From the NCBI GenBank assembly GCA_020027805.1, contig JAHKKQ010000019.1, forward strand, positions 1-20,365: DNA of 20,365 nt. The letters run 5' to 3'. How positions within the stretch are numbered: position 1 is the first letter of the stretch; the number at the start of each line of letters is the position of its first letter. Source of the stretch: Candidatus Dadabacteria bacterium (lineage in GTDB: Bacteria > Desulfobacterota_D > UBA1144 > Nemesobacterales > UBA2774). A program made the position numbers and the translations under genes. Positions 12,872 to 20,365 of the stretch are shown piece by piece. The notes under the pieces were generated by a model that was given only the letters and a program-made list of their open reading frames with translations, was not told where the DNA came from and did not search any database.

Positions 12872-15091
12872 TTAGTTGGCGAGGAGCTCCAGTGCTTTGT
12901 TCAAATCCGTGGTGGGCAGATTGCAGACATGATCGAGGCAGACGTAAGCCGTGGCTTTTCCGTCGATCGATGCTTGCCCTTTCGTGAATTCGGCGATGGC
13001 CGTGACGCCCGGGACGTCGCCGGTTCCTTTAAATAGCAGCACTTTATTGGGACTGTATCTTTTTCTGATCGCCGACAGCATTTCTTTCGTATCCGGCGAT
13101 GCGGGGTCTCCCACCACCACCACTTCGTAGGAAGGCCCTATCGCGAAGTCGAGGCTCGAAAGGAGCTGTGTATAAGCCACCGGGGCCTGCTCCACGGTCT
13201 CGGAAAACGCTTTCGCGAGCTTTGCCGCCATCTCGTCATAAGCGGCGTCGCCCGTTATCCTCCCGATCCTGAGGAGATTGAGCATCGCAACCGAGTTGCC
13301 GGAGGGGATTGCGCCGTCATATATCTCCTTATGCCTCGTTATAAGCTCTTCCGCATCGTGCGATGTGAAATAAAACCCGCCGTTTTTAACGTCCCAGAAT
13401 AGTCCGGTCATTTCGGTTTGCAGGCCGAGGGCCGCCTTTAAATACTTTATATCGAAGGTGCTCTCGTATAGTTCGAGCAGGCCCCATATAAAAAACGAAT
13501 AGTCGTCGATGCTCCCGCCTATCCCCGCATCCCCGTCCCTCCAGCGGTGGAGCAGGCGTCCCTTGCTGTCAGTCATTTTACCGAGCAGGAAGTCTGCCGC
13601 GCGTTTAGCGGCATCACTATAGAGCGGATCGCTGAATGCGCTCGCGCCCTTTGAGAGAGCGGCTATCATCAGCCCGTTCCAGTCGGTCAGAATCTTATCG
13701 TCTTTATGTGGGTGCACCCTCTTCTCTCTGACGTCGAAAAGCTTCTTTCTCGACTTATCGATTCTGCCCTCGAACTCATCCGCGCTCATGCCGAAAGACC
13801 GGGCGAGTTCCGGAAGCGGCGTTTTGAGATATAGTATATTCGAACCCGTCTTCTCACCCGAAGCTTCTTCGCTGAAGTTCCCTGACTCCTCGACGTTATA
13901 CGCTTTTATAATCAGCCCTGCCTCGTCCTTTCCCAGGATGCCGATAATTTCATCTTCGGTCCAGACGTAGAACTTGCCCTCTTCGCCTTCGCTGTCGGCG
14001 TCCTCGGCCGAATAGAATCCCCCTTCGGGCGAGGTCATGTCCCTCATGACGTATGTGAAAATCTGACGCGCCGTATCCTCATATGCCTTTTTCCCCGTGG
14101 CCTGATACGCTTCGGTAAAAACGAGGGCGAGCATCGCCTGGTCGTAAAGCATTTTTTCGAAGTGCGGGAGGAACCACCTCGGGTCCGTGGAGTACCTGTG
14201 AAATCCATATCCCACATGGTCGTAGACGCCGCCCTTCCGCATACCGCCCAGGGTTGCTTCAACCATCGACAACGCCTGTTCGTCCCCCGTCCTTTTCCAA
14301 TACCTGAGGAGGAACAGGAGGTTGTGCGGGGTGGGGAATTTGGGCGCCGTCCCGAACCCGCCGTTCGTCTCGTCGAACCTGCCCAGGAGCTGGTTGTACC
14401 CCAGCGTGAGAGCGGCCGGGGTGAGGTCTCTGCCGCCTGAGCCCTCGGTCAGCCCCGTCGCCTTCTTGACGGCTTCCGTGATGCTGTCGGCCGATTTCAG
14501 CACTTCGTCCCTCTTATTCTTCCAGACGTCTTTTATCCTCGGTACGAGCTCGACCATGCCTATGCGTCCGAAGCGCGATTCCTTCGGAATGTATGTACCT
14601 GCAAAGAAGGGCTTCTTGTCGGGGGTCATGATTATATTGAGGGGCCACCCGCACCCGCCTTTCGACAGGAGCTGGCACACCGTCATGCAGACGCTGTCTA
14701 TATCGGGCCTTTCTTCACGGTCGACCTTTATCGAAACGAACGTTTCGTTCATCAGCTTCGCGACTTCCGGGTCCTCGAACGATTCGTGCTCCATCACATG
14801 GCACCAGTGACAGGTCGAGTATCCTATCGACAGGAGAATGGGTTTGTCCTCCCTGGCCGCTTTTTCAAAGGCCTCTTCCCCCCATGGGTACCAGTCCACG
14901 GGGTTGTCCGCGTGCTGAAGCAGGTAAGGACTCTTCTCGTTCTTGAGTCTGTTCTGATTAGGCATATTTTTGTTGTCGGCTGGCTCGGCTTCCCGGCTTC
15001 CGCCTAAACATAATATAAAAAACACCGCTGATATATATACAATACCAGCAATAAAGAATAAGGTCTTATTTCTTGGTTTTTTTGTATCCAA
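12872..15091 (-). CDS. Membrane-anchored DUF255 / thioredoxin-domain protein (YyaL/SPATA20 family)
   Basis: The family joins an N-terminal thioredoxin-like DUF255 domain to an (alpha/alpha)6 barrel resembling N-acylglucosamine epimerases. At 739 residues this is the standard architecture. DUF255 begins NRLKNEKSPYLLQHADNPVD and has the redox-type STCHWCHVMEHESFED with C94-x-x-C97, then VKVDREERPDI-like (read SIKVDREERPDID) and GGCGWPLNIIMTPD. Barrel landmarks are FPTPHNLLFLLRYW, GGVYDHVGYGFHRYSTD, SAEDADSEGEEGKFYVW and ILTDWNGLMIAAL. Unlike most members it has an extra N-terminus with one hydrophobic helix (about 10-29), so it is anchored or exported. The start is TTG at 15091; an internal ATG (M43) would give the usual cytoplasmic form but has no ribosome-binding site. 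Family function is unsettled. It has a promoter-like element upstream and is divergent from the dynamin-like gene. Confidence 0.9.
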   Translation of the reverse strand: MDTKKPRNKTLFFIAGIVYISAVFFILCLGGSREAEPADNKNMPNQNRLKNEKSPYLLQHADNPVDWYPWGEEAFEKAAREDKPILLSIGYSTCHWCHVMEHESFEDPEVAKLMNETFVSIKVDREERPDIDSVCMTVCQLLSKGGCGWPLNIIMTPDKKPFFAGTYIPKESRFGRIGMVELVPRIKDVWKNKRDEVLKSADSITEAVKKATGLTEGSGGRDLTPAALTLGYNQLLGRFDETNGGFGTAPKFPTPHNLLFLLRYWKRTGDEQALSMVEATLGGMRKGGVYDHVGYGFHRYSTDPRWFLPHFEKMLYDQAMLALVFTEAYQATGKKAYEDTARQIFTYVMRDMTSPEGGFYSAEDADSEGEEGKFYVWTEDEIIGILGKDEAGLIIKAYNVEESGNFSEEASGEKTGSNILYLKTPLPELARSFGMSADEFEGRIDKSRKKLFDVREKRVHPHKDDKILTDWNGLMIAALSKGASAFSDPLYSDAAKRAADFLLGKMTDSKGRLLHRWRDGDAGIGGSIDDYSFFIWGLLELYESTFDIKYLKAALGLQTEMTGLFWDVKNGGFYFTSHDAEELITRHKEIYDGAIPSGNSVAMLNLLRIGRITGDAAYDEMAAKLAKAFSETVEQAPVAYTQLLSSLDFAIGPSYEVVVVGDPASPDTKEMLSAIRKRYSPNKVLLFKGTGDVPGVTAIAEFTKGQASIDGKATAYVCLDHVCNLPTTDLNKALELLAN

Positions 15092-15150
15092 TTTCTCTCT
15101 TTTTATGATGCGAGCCGCACTATGTAGTCAGTTTACAGCTCGCAGGGCCT

Positions 15151-15180
15151 ATTACAACTTGTATAGGTTGTACGTGTCAA
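15151..15180 (-). promoter_or_regulatory. Promoter for the DUF255 gene with an internal dyad
   Basis: On the minus strand a perfect TTGACA (15180-15175) and TGTAAT (15156-15151) are 18 bp apart. Between and overlapping them is an imperfect dyad, ACAAC (15154-15158) and GTTGT (15167-15171), with seven of nine positions symmetrical. A dyad in the spacer is a typical place for a repressor or activator site, but none can be named. Confidence 0.55.
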
Positions 15181-15218
15181 ATGGGTGGAAGGATGCATCT
15201 TAATGCTTTCAAATACTC

Positions 15219-16976
15219 ATGATCGACTTTCTTGGTTATAATTCAAGTACTCCTCAAAGTATGCAAATACTGGACGAAAGGTACTCAAAGGTCGTACTCG
15301 AAGAGAAACTCCTCCTGCAGTCGCTCCTCGCCGAGATAAAGGGGCTCTCCAACAGCGAGCTCGAAAGCAGGCTGAGGTCGGTCGAGGAGGGCCTAGACAA
15401 CCTGTTCTCCCTGGTCTTCATAGGTGAATTCAGCACGGGCAAGTCGTCGGTGATAAACGCGCTGCTGGGACAGGAAGTACTCCCCAAAGGCATTACGCCT
15501 ACGACGGACGAGATAACTGTCATAAAATACGGCGACCGGAGAGAGGAGAGCGTGGAAAACGGGTGCCGGGTGATATCCGTTCCACAGGAGAGGCTGAAGG
15601 GGCTTTTTATCGTCGACACGCCCGGTACTAACGTGACCATAGCGCAGCACGAGCGGCTCACGCAGGAATACATACCCAAGGCCGACATCGTTTTTTTTAC
15701 GATCGGGGCCGAGCGCGCGGTAACAGGCAGTGAGGCGAAGCTCATCAAGTTTATAAAAGAGAGCTGGCTGAAAAATATCGTTTTTCTCCTGAACAAGATC
15801 GACATAGCGGCAGACGATCGGGAGCTAGAGACCCTGATACGGCACACGCAGGGTGAGCTCGAGCGCTCGTTCGGCATAAAGCCGCACTTGATACCTGTTT
15901 CCGCCAGGCTCGCGTGGGAGGGGAAGACCGCTTCCGACACCGGGTTATTTTCGCGAAGCGGCTTCGTGACGCTCGAGAAATATATATTCGACACCCTTAA
16001 CGAGGAAGAGCGTATCAGGATGAAGATAAAGGCGGCATCCGGATTTGCCGTTAACCTCTGCGCGGAGACGGAAAAGGCGCTCGACGGACATATCGACAGG
16101 ATTTCCGAAGATATGCTGAGGCTCGGGGAGTTCGAGAAAAAACTCGACTCGATGAAGGAAGAGATAGTGGAGAACTCCTCTCAGTTTACGGAGAGGATCA
16201 GGAGCAGGCTCCTCGAATTCAAGACGAGGGGAATAGAGTATATAGACGAGCTGATGAGATTCACCAATATCTTTAAGCTGATGAGCAAGCAGAAAATCGC
16301 TAAAGAGTTCGAGTACAGGGTCTCGCGTCAGACCGTGTCCGAGCTCGAGAAGGACCTGGACGCGATGGTGACGTGGACGGAAAAATCGGCGCGGACACTG
16401 CTCGACAGCACGATCGAGTTTTATAACAAGTCGATCAGGGCAGATACCTCGAATGTCACGACAGGGTTTATTTACGACAGGACGAGGCTCGTGGATACAG
16501 TGAGGAACGAGCTCGAATCGAAGAGGAGGGCGATTGACCCGGCCACCCTCGGCGGGAATCTCGTCGATTCCGCGAGGGGGGCAGTGGCTTCCGTTCTGGG
16601 CGTTCAGGTGGGTTCGCTCGCGCTAGGAGCTGCCGTCGTATCCGCATTTTCGTCGCTCCTCGTCGACATCACCGGTATCCTCGCGACAGTCGCGGTGATG
16701 GCGACAGCTTTCGCCATTCTCCCCAAAAAGAGAAGGGACGCCATGAAGGAGTTCAGCGGGAAGGTGGACGCGCTCATAGAAGAGATGATATCCGGCGTAA
16801 GCTCGCAGCTCGAGAGGGACTTCGGCGGGATTAAAATTCAGGTGAGCGACTCCCTATCGCCGCTCAGGAATTTCTATAGGATGGAGAGGCAAAAATTATC
16901 CGAATCCAAAGTCCGGGTGAGCGAGATTAAGTCCAAATTCGGGGAAATAAATGAGAGAGCGGTATTGAGGAGTTAG
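15219..16976 (+). CDS. Bacterial dynamin-like GTPase
   Basis: Bacterial dynamin-like proteins bind GTP, assemble on membranes and remodel or protect them. The 585 residues contain an N-terminal helix, then a dynamin-type G domain: G1 GEFSTGKSS (69-77), G2 Thr in TPTTDE (93-98), G3 DTPG (133-136), G4 NKID (192-195). Long helical stalk segments rich in Lys/Glu follow (about 260-440). A hydrophobic stretch at about 454-502 is just right for a membrane-inserting paddle or hairpin, and a final helical segment closes the stalk. All G-motifs look intact. ATG 15219 begins the frame; ATG 15261 (residue 15) is an alternative, and neither has a clear ribosome-binding site. Many family members occur as adjacent pairs, whereas this one is alone. 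It is divergent from the DUF255 gene and convergent with the PilZ gene. Confidence 0.88.
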   Translation: MIDFLGYNSSTPQSMQILDERYSKVVLEEKLLLQSLLAEIKGLSNSELESRLRSVEEGLDNLFSLVFIGEFSTGKSSVINALLGQEVLPKGITPTTDEITVIKYGDRREESVENGCRVISVPQERLKGLFIVDTPGTNVTIAQHERLTQEYIPKADIVFFTIGAERAVTGSEAKLIKFIKESWLKNIVFLLNKIDIAADDRELETLIRHTQGELERSFGIKPHLIPVSARLAWEGKTASDTGLFSRSGFVTLEKYIFDTLNEEERIRMKIKAASGFAVNLCAETEKALDGHIDRISEDMLRLGEFEKKLDSMKEEIVENSSQFTERIRSRLLEFKTRGIEYIDELMRFTNIFKLMSKQKIAKEFEYRVSRQTVSELEKDLDAMVTWTEKSARTLLDSTIEFYNKSIRADTSNVTTGFIYDRTRLVDTVRNELESKRRAIDPATLGGNLVDSARGAVASVLGVQVGSLALGAAVVSAFSSLLVDITGILATVAVMATAFAILPKKRRDAMKEFSGKVDALIEEMISGVSSQLERDFGGIKIQVSDSLSPLRNFYRMERQKLSESKVRVSEIKSKFGEINERAVLRS

Positions 16977-17004
16977 AGTACCTGTAGTCTATATATCATT
17001 GAAG

Positions 17005-17424
17005 CTACAAACCGAACTCAGTCGTCTCTGAAAGAATCGAATAGATCTCCTGTAACTCATCCTTCCGGCTCGAGACCTCGATCCCCATATACCATTTCTC
17101 TGAATTCGAGTGATAGAGCCATTTAATCGTGCCTTCGAAATTTACCGTTTTTTCCCCGGTGAACAGGCTCGCCTCTATTTTGAAATTGGGGGGGAACCCT
17201 TTCGTGCCTTCCATCCCGATCCCGTGTTCGGATATATTAAACGTAGACCCGTTGAAAATGAGATCTTCATCGTTTTCCCTGACTTTACCGTTAAGAAGGC
17301 CGTACTTGAGCTTCTTATAATAGGGGACCCTGGTAGAGCGCCTCAACACATTGATTGAAGCTTCCGGACTTTGCGTAAGCTGGCCCAGCTTGATTTCTTT
17401 ACCGTTCGAATGTCCGTTGTCCAT
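17005..17424 (-). CDS. PilZ domain protein (probable c-di-GMP receptor)
   Basis: PilZ domains bind cyclic di-GMP and switch motility, exopolysaccharide or other outputs. The 139-residue protein has a polar N-terminus (1-25), then the two-part ligand signature: RxxxR as RRSTR (R28 and R32) and the N/D-x-S-x-x-G motif as NISEHG (N63, S65, G68). The domain continues through a six-strand-type barrel with VNFEGTIKWLY and KWYMGIEV, and ends in a short helix. Both motifs are complete, so binding is expected. No output domain is present; it would work through a partner. No ribosome-binding site is obvious before ATG 17424. A set of palindromic repeats lies just upstream and may control it. Confidence 0.85.
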   Translation of the reverse strand: MDNGHSNGKEIKLGQLTQSPEASINVLRRSTRVPYYKKLKYGLLNGKVRENDEDLIFNGSTFNISEHGIGMEGTKGFPPNFKIEASLFTGEKTVNFEGTIKWLYHSNSEKWYMGIEVSSRKDELQEIYSILSETTEFGL

Positions 17425-17457
17425 CCGATAAAAATAACCGAGACTAAGCGGTATTGC

Positions 17458-17506
17458 TATTGGACTTTAGTCGGTAAATGGTATAGGACTTTCGTCCGGT
17501 TATTAT
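17458..17506. repeat. Tandem 24-bp palindromic repeats upstream of the PilZ gene
   Basis: Two direct copies with a 24-bp period start at 17458 and 17482. Each has the core GGACTTT(A/C)GTC followed by GGT, preceded by TAT. The core is a dyad: GGAC-TTTC-GTCC in the second copy is fully self-complementary, and the first copy is one base short. A third, degenerate copy (GAGACTAAGCGGTA) may lie just before, around 17439-17453, close to the PilZ start. An operator array or a short RNA hairpin series are the likely meanings. Confidence 0.6.
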
Positions 17507-17633
17507 GAAATCGCGAAGAAGGCCGGATTATCCTCACAATATTAAGATCCACGACCTTCTAGGGCCTGCCGCTTATCCGGGCCTAATCGCTTCTATTGCA
17601 TTCCGGGAAATCGTCCGGCGTGATCCTTATTCT

Positions 17634-18947
17634 TCAGGAACTTGATTTGCCCAGCTCGCTGAGTGTGTACCTGACTTCATTTACCGCCTCTTTATCGAAG
17701 AACGGATTTGTCGCCAGCACAAGGTCGAAATATTTTGTGGCCTCCTCCTTTTTGTTCAGCTTGTGATAGATCACTCCTGCGTGATAATAGAGAAGGGCGT
17801 CCCTAGTCCCGAGTCTCAGTGACTTATTTATGGCATCCGCTGCCTTATCTAAATTCCCCGTTTTATAATAAGCCCAGGCCAGGGTGTCATAGGCATAAAT
17901 ATCCTCCGTATCCTCCGAATCCCCCTTTGCCAGCTCCAGCGCTCGGTCCAAATTGAGGTTCTTTCTCGCATAAAAAAGCACGAGTTCTCTCGAATGCCCC
18001 TTGATGCCGCTTTCTGCGTATTCTTTATATCTAGCTTCGGCTTCGCCGTATAACTCTTCAGACTTCGCGGCTCTCCCGAGCTTTTCGTAAACCTCTCCGA
18101 GTTCGAGGTAATAATGCGGCTTCGGGTTTAATTCCAAAGCCCTTTCGTACAGAGCCGCGGCCTTTTCATAATTCCCTTTCGCAGCGTTTACTTCGGCTAG
18201 ATGCTCCACCGCAAGATAGTGATCTTTGAATGATTGGAGGGCTTCTTCGTATGATTTTTCGGCTTTTTCCAGGTCCCCTGTCTTGAAATAAAATGATCCC
18301 AGCATCACTTTGGCCCAGGCAATATTCTCTGCAGGAAGGTTCTGTCCGGAGGCCTGCTGTATGGAATCTTTCATCAGCTCAATCGCTCCTTTCGTATCGC
18401 CTTTCAAATCCTTGATCTGTGCGATGCGGGTGCCAGAAAAGAAATCCGGTACTATCATTGATGCCGTTAAGTACGCTCTCTCGGCCTCGTCGTACATTCC
18501 GAGCTCGATGTAGGCGTCGCCCAGTACGCCGTATGGAATGCTCTTTTCGGGTTTTAATTCTATCGCCTTTCCGGCGTATTCTATCGTCTTACGAAAATTA
18601 TGCTTGTAGGAGCTCACCTGACCCAAATATACGTATGCCGCGTATCCGTCCGGATAGAGCTCGATTGATTTTTTCAGAATCTTTTCGGCTTGAAGATACG
18701 GCCCGATACCTCCAACTTCCCTTCCCTTCTGGATGTAGCTCGCGCCGAGCTTTGTATAGTTGTAGTAATCGTCCGGGTCTTCTTTTATCTTGGATATATA
18801 TAACTCGATGAGACTGTCGGCAGGGCTCTCCCTGGCCTCTTTACTAATTTGTTCATGATGATGACCGTCTTCGTGTCCCCGTGAATTAATGGTTCCACAC
18901 AGAGCTGAAAGTAAGAAAGCGGTAACTAATAACTGAAGCCTATTCAT
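17634..18947 (-). CDS. Exported TPR-repeat protein
   Basis: A 437-residue protein with a signal peptide (about 1-22: MNRLQLLVTAFLLSALCG), a short His/Glu-rich segment right after it (GHEDGHHHEQ) and about ten tetratricopeptide repeats over the remainder, with the usual G-x-x-Y and A-x-x-x-x-x-x-A-L-x-x-x-P spacing (for example AAALYERALELNP, KTIEYAGKAIELKP, YKTGNLDKAADAINKSLRL). TPRs make a superhelical scaffold for protein-protein contacts, here in the periplasm. The start at 18947 is preferred because GAGGGAC lies five bases upstream and the signal peptide follows directly; upstream codons up to 19091 are not protein-like. The His cluster could bind metal. It lies 104 bp after a DUF4331 gene on the same strand, so they probably form one operon separated by a hairpin. 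Confidence 0.85.
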   Translation of the reverse strand: MNRLQLLVTAFLLSALCGTINSRGHEDGHHHEQISKEARESPADSLIELYISKIKEDPDDYYNYTKLGASYIQKGREVGGIGPYLQAEKILKKSIELYPDGYAAYVYLGQVSSYKHNFRKTIEYAGKAIELKPEKSIPYGVLGDAYIELGMYDEAERAYLTASMIVPDFFSGTRIAQIKDLKGDTKGAIELMKDSIQQASGQNLPAENIAWAKVMLGSFYFKTGDLEKAEKSYEEALQSFKDHYLAVEHLAEVNAAKGNYEKAAALYERALELNPKPHYYLELGEVYEKLGRAAKSEELYGEAEARYKEYAESGIKGHSRELVLFYARKNLNLDRALELAKGDSEDTEDIYAYDTLAWAYYKTGNLDKAADAINKSLRLGTRDALLYYHAGVIYHKLNKKEEATKYFDLVLATNPFFDKEAVNEVRYTLSELGKSSS

Positions 18948-19005
18948 TTTGTCCCTCATTTTCACGCCGTGTTTTCTTAAACTTAAAATGGGTATGTCAG
19001 AAGTA

Positions 19006-19037
19006 ACGGCAAGAGGGGTTTTATCCCCTCTCGCCGT
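19006..19037 (-). terminator. Strong hairpin between the DUF4331 and TPR genes
   Basis: ACGGC-AAGAGGGG (19006-19018) and CCCCTCT-CGCCGT (19025-19037) form a 13-bp stem with a 6-base loop. Read on the minus strand the one irregular position is a G-U pair, so the RNA stem is continuous. It begins 15 bases after the DUF4331 stop. The T tract downstream on that strand is poor (TTACTTCT), so it may be a partial terminator or an attenuator that lowers TPR expression, or stabilise the DUF4331 mRNA end. Confidence 0.6.
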
Positions 19038-19051
19038 CTTATTTATTGTTG

Positions 19052-20365
19052 TTAATCGACAGGACAGCGTTTCGTATCCGTACCTTTGCATCCCCTCTCG
19101 CCCGGATCGATATGACGGCTGTCGCGTCCGTCGTGGGCGAAATTCAAATAGGGGAAGGAAGTACGGTAGGGCAGAATGTCGTTTACGTTCACGCCGTCGC
19201 CTATCCTGTTGTGCGGGAAAGTGTTGAACTCGGGATCGAGTATACCTGCCACTACACGCGCAGCGACATCTGTCACATCGTCGATCACGCGGCGCCCGTT
19301 CGGAAAGCCCGCGGGATCATCGTTTGACGGATCGTCGTCTAGCAGCGTGATGAAACCCAATCTGTTCTGCTCATCTGGCGGAGTCGGAGGAATGCCAGTG
19401 TTCAATCTCAGAAGGTCTGCGATTGGGCCTGCAGTGGTCCCCTCTGCGGCTAACGGCGGTACGTATTGAACGAGCGGCAGTAGGTCTAGTCTTGGAACAT
19501 CCGGGATTGGTAGAACATCAGGGCCGAACAGGGCTTCATATACAGCGTTCAGCACTCGCGCAAGCGGCGGGTCAAGGAAGAAATCCGCGTATTCGGAATC
19601 GTCCTTGGGCTCAGCCATACTGAATTTATCTTTGAATCCTATCCCGATTATGAGCTCGTTAATTAACGGATTGCCCATTCTCTGGATCTGAGTGAATTTC
19701 TTCGAGAGCTTCGGATCTTCCCCCGGCCCCCTAAATTTTTTCTCCTTCGGTCTCGAGCTCGTCCCCCACATGCCGATCACTGCTTCCGGATCTGATGCGG
19801 GGTGCTTCTCGCCGTCGCTTGTAAGGAGATCTATCGGCACCTCTATGGCTATCGAATTGACGTTATAGCCTGAAAACTCGTCCGATGCGTAGTTATTTTT
19901 ATCATCCGCGTCCTGCTCGTCGGTAAGAACCCCCTGTACGACGAAACCCTGGGTCCTGAAGTTGAGTGAGTCGAACGCCGCGCCGAGATCCAGCCAGAAC
20001 GAGTCATCTACCGTACCTGCGAAAACCGTTATACCGTTTCCGAGATCGTATATGCCTTGCTCGAAAAGTACGGGATAATCAGGCATGGTCCTCGGACCGA
20101 CGTTGGTCGGGACTGCAAAGAGCGGATTACCAGTCACATTTTTAAGCTCTGTACGCTTCTTGCCCTTAACCATCGTGACTGTATAGGACTGCCTCAAGCC
20201 GAGACCTTGCGATCCGTCTCCATCGAGGGCCGTTATCGCGGGAGGAACTACGGGCTGTCCGACAGTCGGGTTCCCGTCCAGGTCCGGAGGCGAATTATCA
20301 GGCGCGTTGATTCCGTCGAGCGCTCCCACCGCAACCGTGAAAACATTTGGAAGCCTTACTTCGGA
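19052..20365 (-). CDS. DUF4331 family protein (partial, 5' end outside the window)
   Basis: The frame is open through the right edge; the GTG at 20329 is internal, since the codons upstream read SEVRLPNVFTVAV, so the true start lies beyond 20365. About 437 residues are visible. Family signatures include LNFRTQGFVVQGVL-like strands, NVNSIAIEVPIDLL, the RMGNPLINELIIGIGFKDKF block (read as GNPLINELI followed by GFKDKF), GFPNGRRVIDDVTDVAARVV and a final IGDGVNVND with FPYLNFAHDG, which matches the end of DUF4331 proteins. These are secreted or periplasmic proteins of unknown role; none is characterised to my knowledge. The C-terminus extends about 23 residues beyond the usual end with two Cys. 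A downstream hairpin and a TPR gene follow. Confidence 0.88.
   Translation of the reverse strand, partial: SEVRLPNVFTVAVGALDGINAPDNSPPDLDGNPTVGQPVVPPAITALDGDGSQGLGLRQSYTVTMVKGKKRTELKNVTGNPLFAVPTNVGPRTMPDYPVLFEQGIYDLGNGITVFAGTVDDSFWLDLGAAFDSLNFRTQGFVVQGVLTDEQDADDKNNYASDEFSGYNVNSIAIEVPIDLLTSDGEKHPASDPEAVIGMWGTSSRPKEKKFRGPGEDPKLSKKFTQIQRMGNPLINELIIGIGFKDKFSMAEPKDDSEYADFFLDPPLARVLNAVYEALFGPDVLPIPDVPRLDLLPLVQYVPPLAAEGTTAGPIADLLRLNTGIPPTPPDEQNRLGFITLLDDDPSNDDPAGFPNGRRVIDDVTDVAARVVAGILDPEFNTFPHNRIGDGVNVNDILPYRTSFPYLNFAHDGRDSRHIDPGERGCKGTDTKRCPVD

Noticed and set aside
15254..15994. 246-codon minus-strand frame inside the dynamin-like gene
   Set aside because: Very Ser-rich antisense translation opposite the intact G domain; a shadow.
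18948..19091. Longer start for the TPR gene reaching 19091
   Set aside because: It would overlap the DUF4331 stop and place 48 odd residues before an otherwise perfect signal peptide.

Overview
The window looks like chromosomal DNA of a free-living Gram-negative bacterium. The gene density, moderate GC content, absence of phage or transposon genes, SPOR envelope protein, exported DUF4331 and TPR proteins and membrane pyrophosphatase support this. The exact phylum cannot be fixed from sequence reading. The mix of a Na+-type pyrophosphatase, a PPOX/F420-class protein and a group-2 sigma factor would suit Dadabacteria or a Desulfobacterota-like lineage, but that is a guess.

Positions 1-5982 are mostly a minus-strand housekeeping block read from right to left: prs (PRPP synthase), rplY (L25), pth (peptidyl-tRNA hydrolase), hppA (membrane pyrophosphatase), then rpsF-rpsR-rplI (S6, S18, L9) behind their own promoter and a structured leader. 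PRPP synthesis, ribosome parts, tRNA recycling and pyrophosphate use sit together, as expected for growth genes. The tail of an unrelated plus-strand gene lies at the left edge. The most striking point in the window is rpsF. The C-terminal part of the conserved S6 fold is missing, and the sequence jumps directly into a tandem 39-bp repeat in the wrong frame. The neighbouring frame encodes a normal-looking acidic tail that ends in a TGATG overlap with rpsR.

Positions 6091-12471 are mainly plus-strand: a PPOX-class flavin or F420 protein, tRNA-Leu(CAG), a SPOR-domain envelope protein, a group-2 sigma-70 factor with a near-consensus promoter, a sulfotransferase and mnmG. A minus-strand SCP2-type lipid-binding protein sits between the last two. 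A small charged minus-strand protein overlaps the end of mnmG.

Positions 12872-20365 form an accessory region: a membrane-anchored thioredoxin-like DUF255 protein divergent from a bacterial dynamin-like GTPase, a PilZ (c-di-GMP) protein with a palindromic 24-bp repeat upstream, and a probable DUF4331-TPR operon of exported proteins that runs off the right edge.

No complete new defence or mobile system is visible. The best leads are the damaged rpsF with its repeat and possible S6:S18-type leader, the repeat array upstream of the PilZ gene, and the exported DUF4331-TPR pair.
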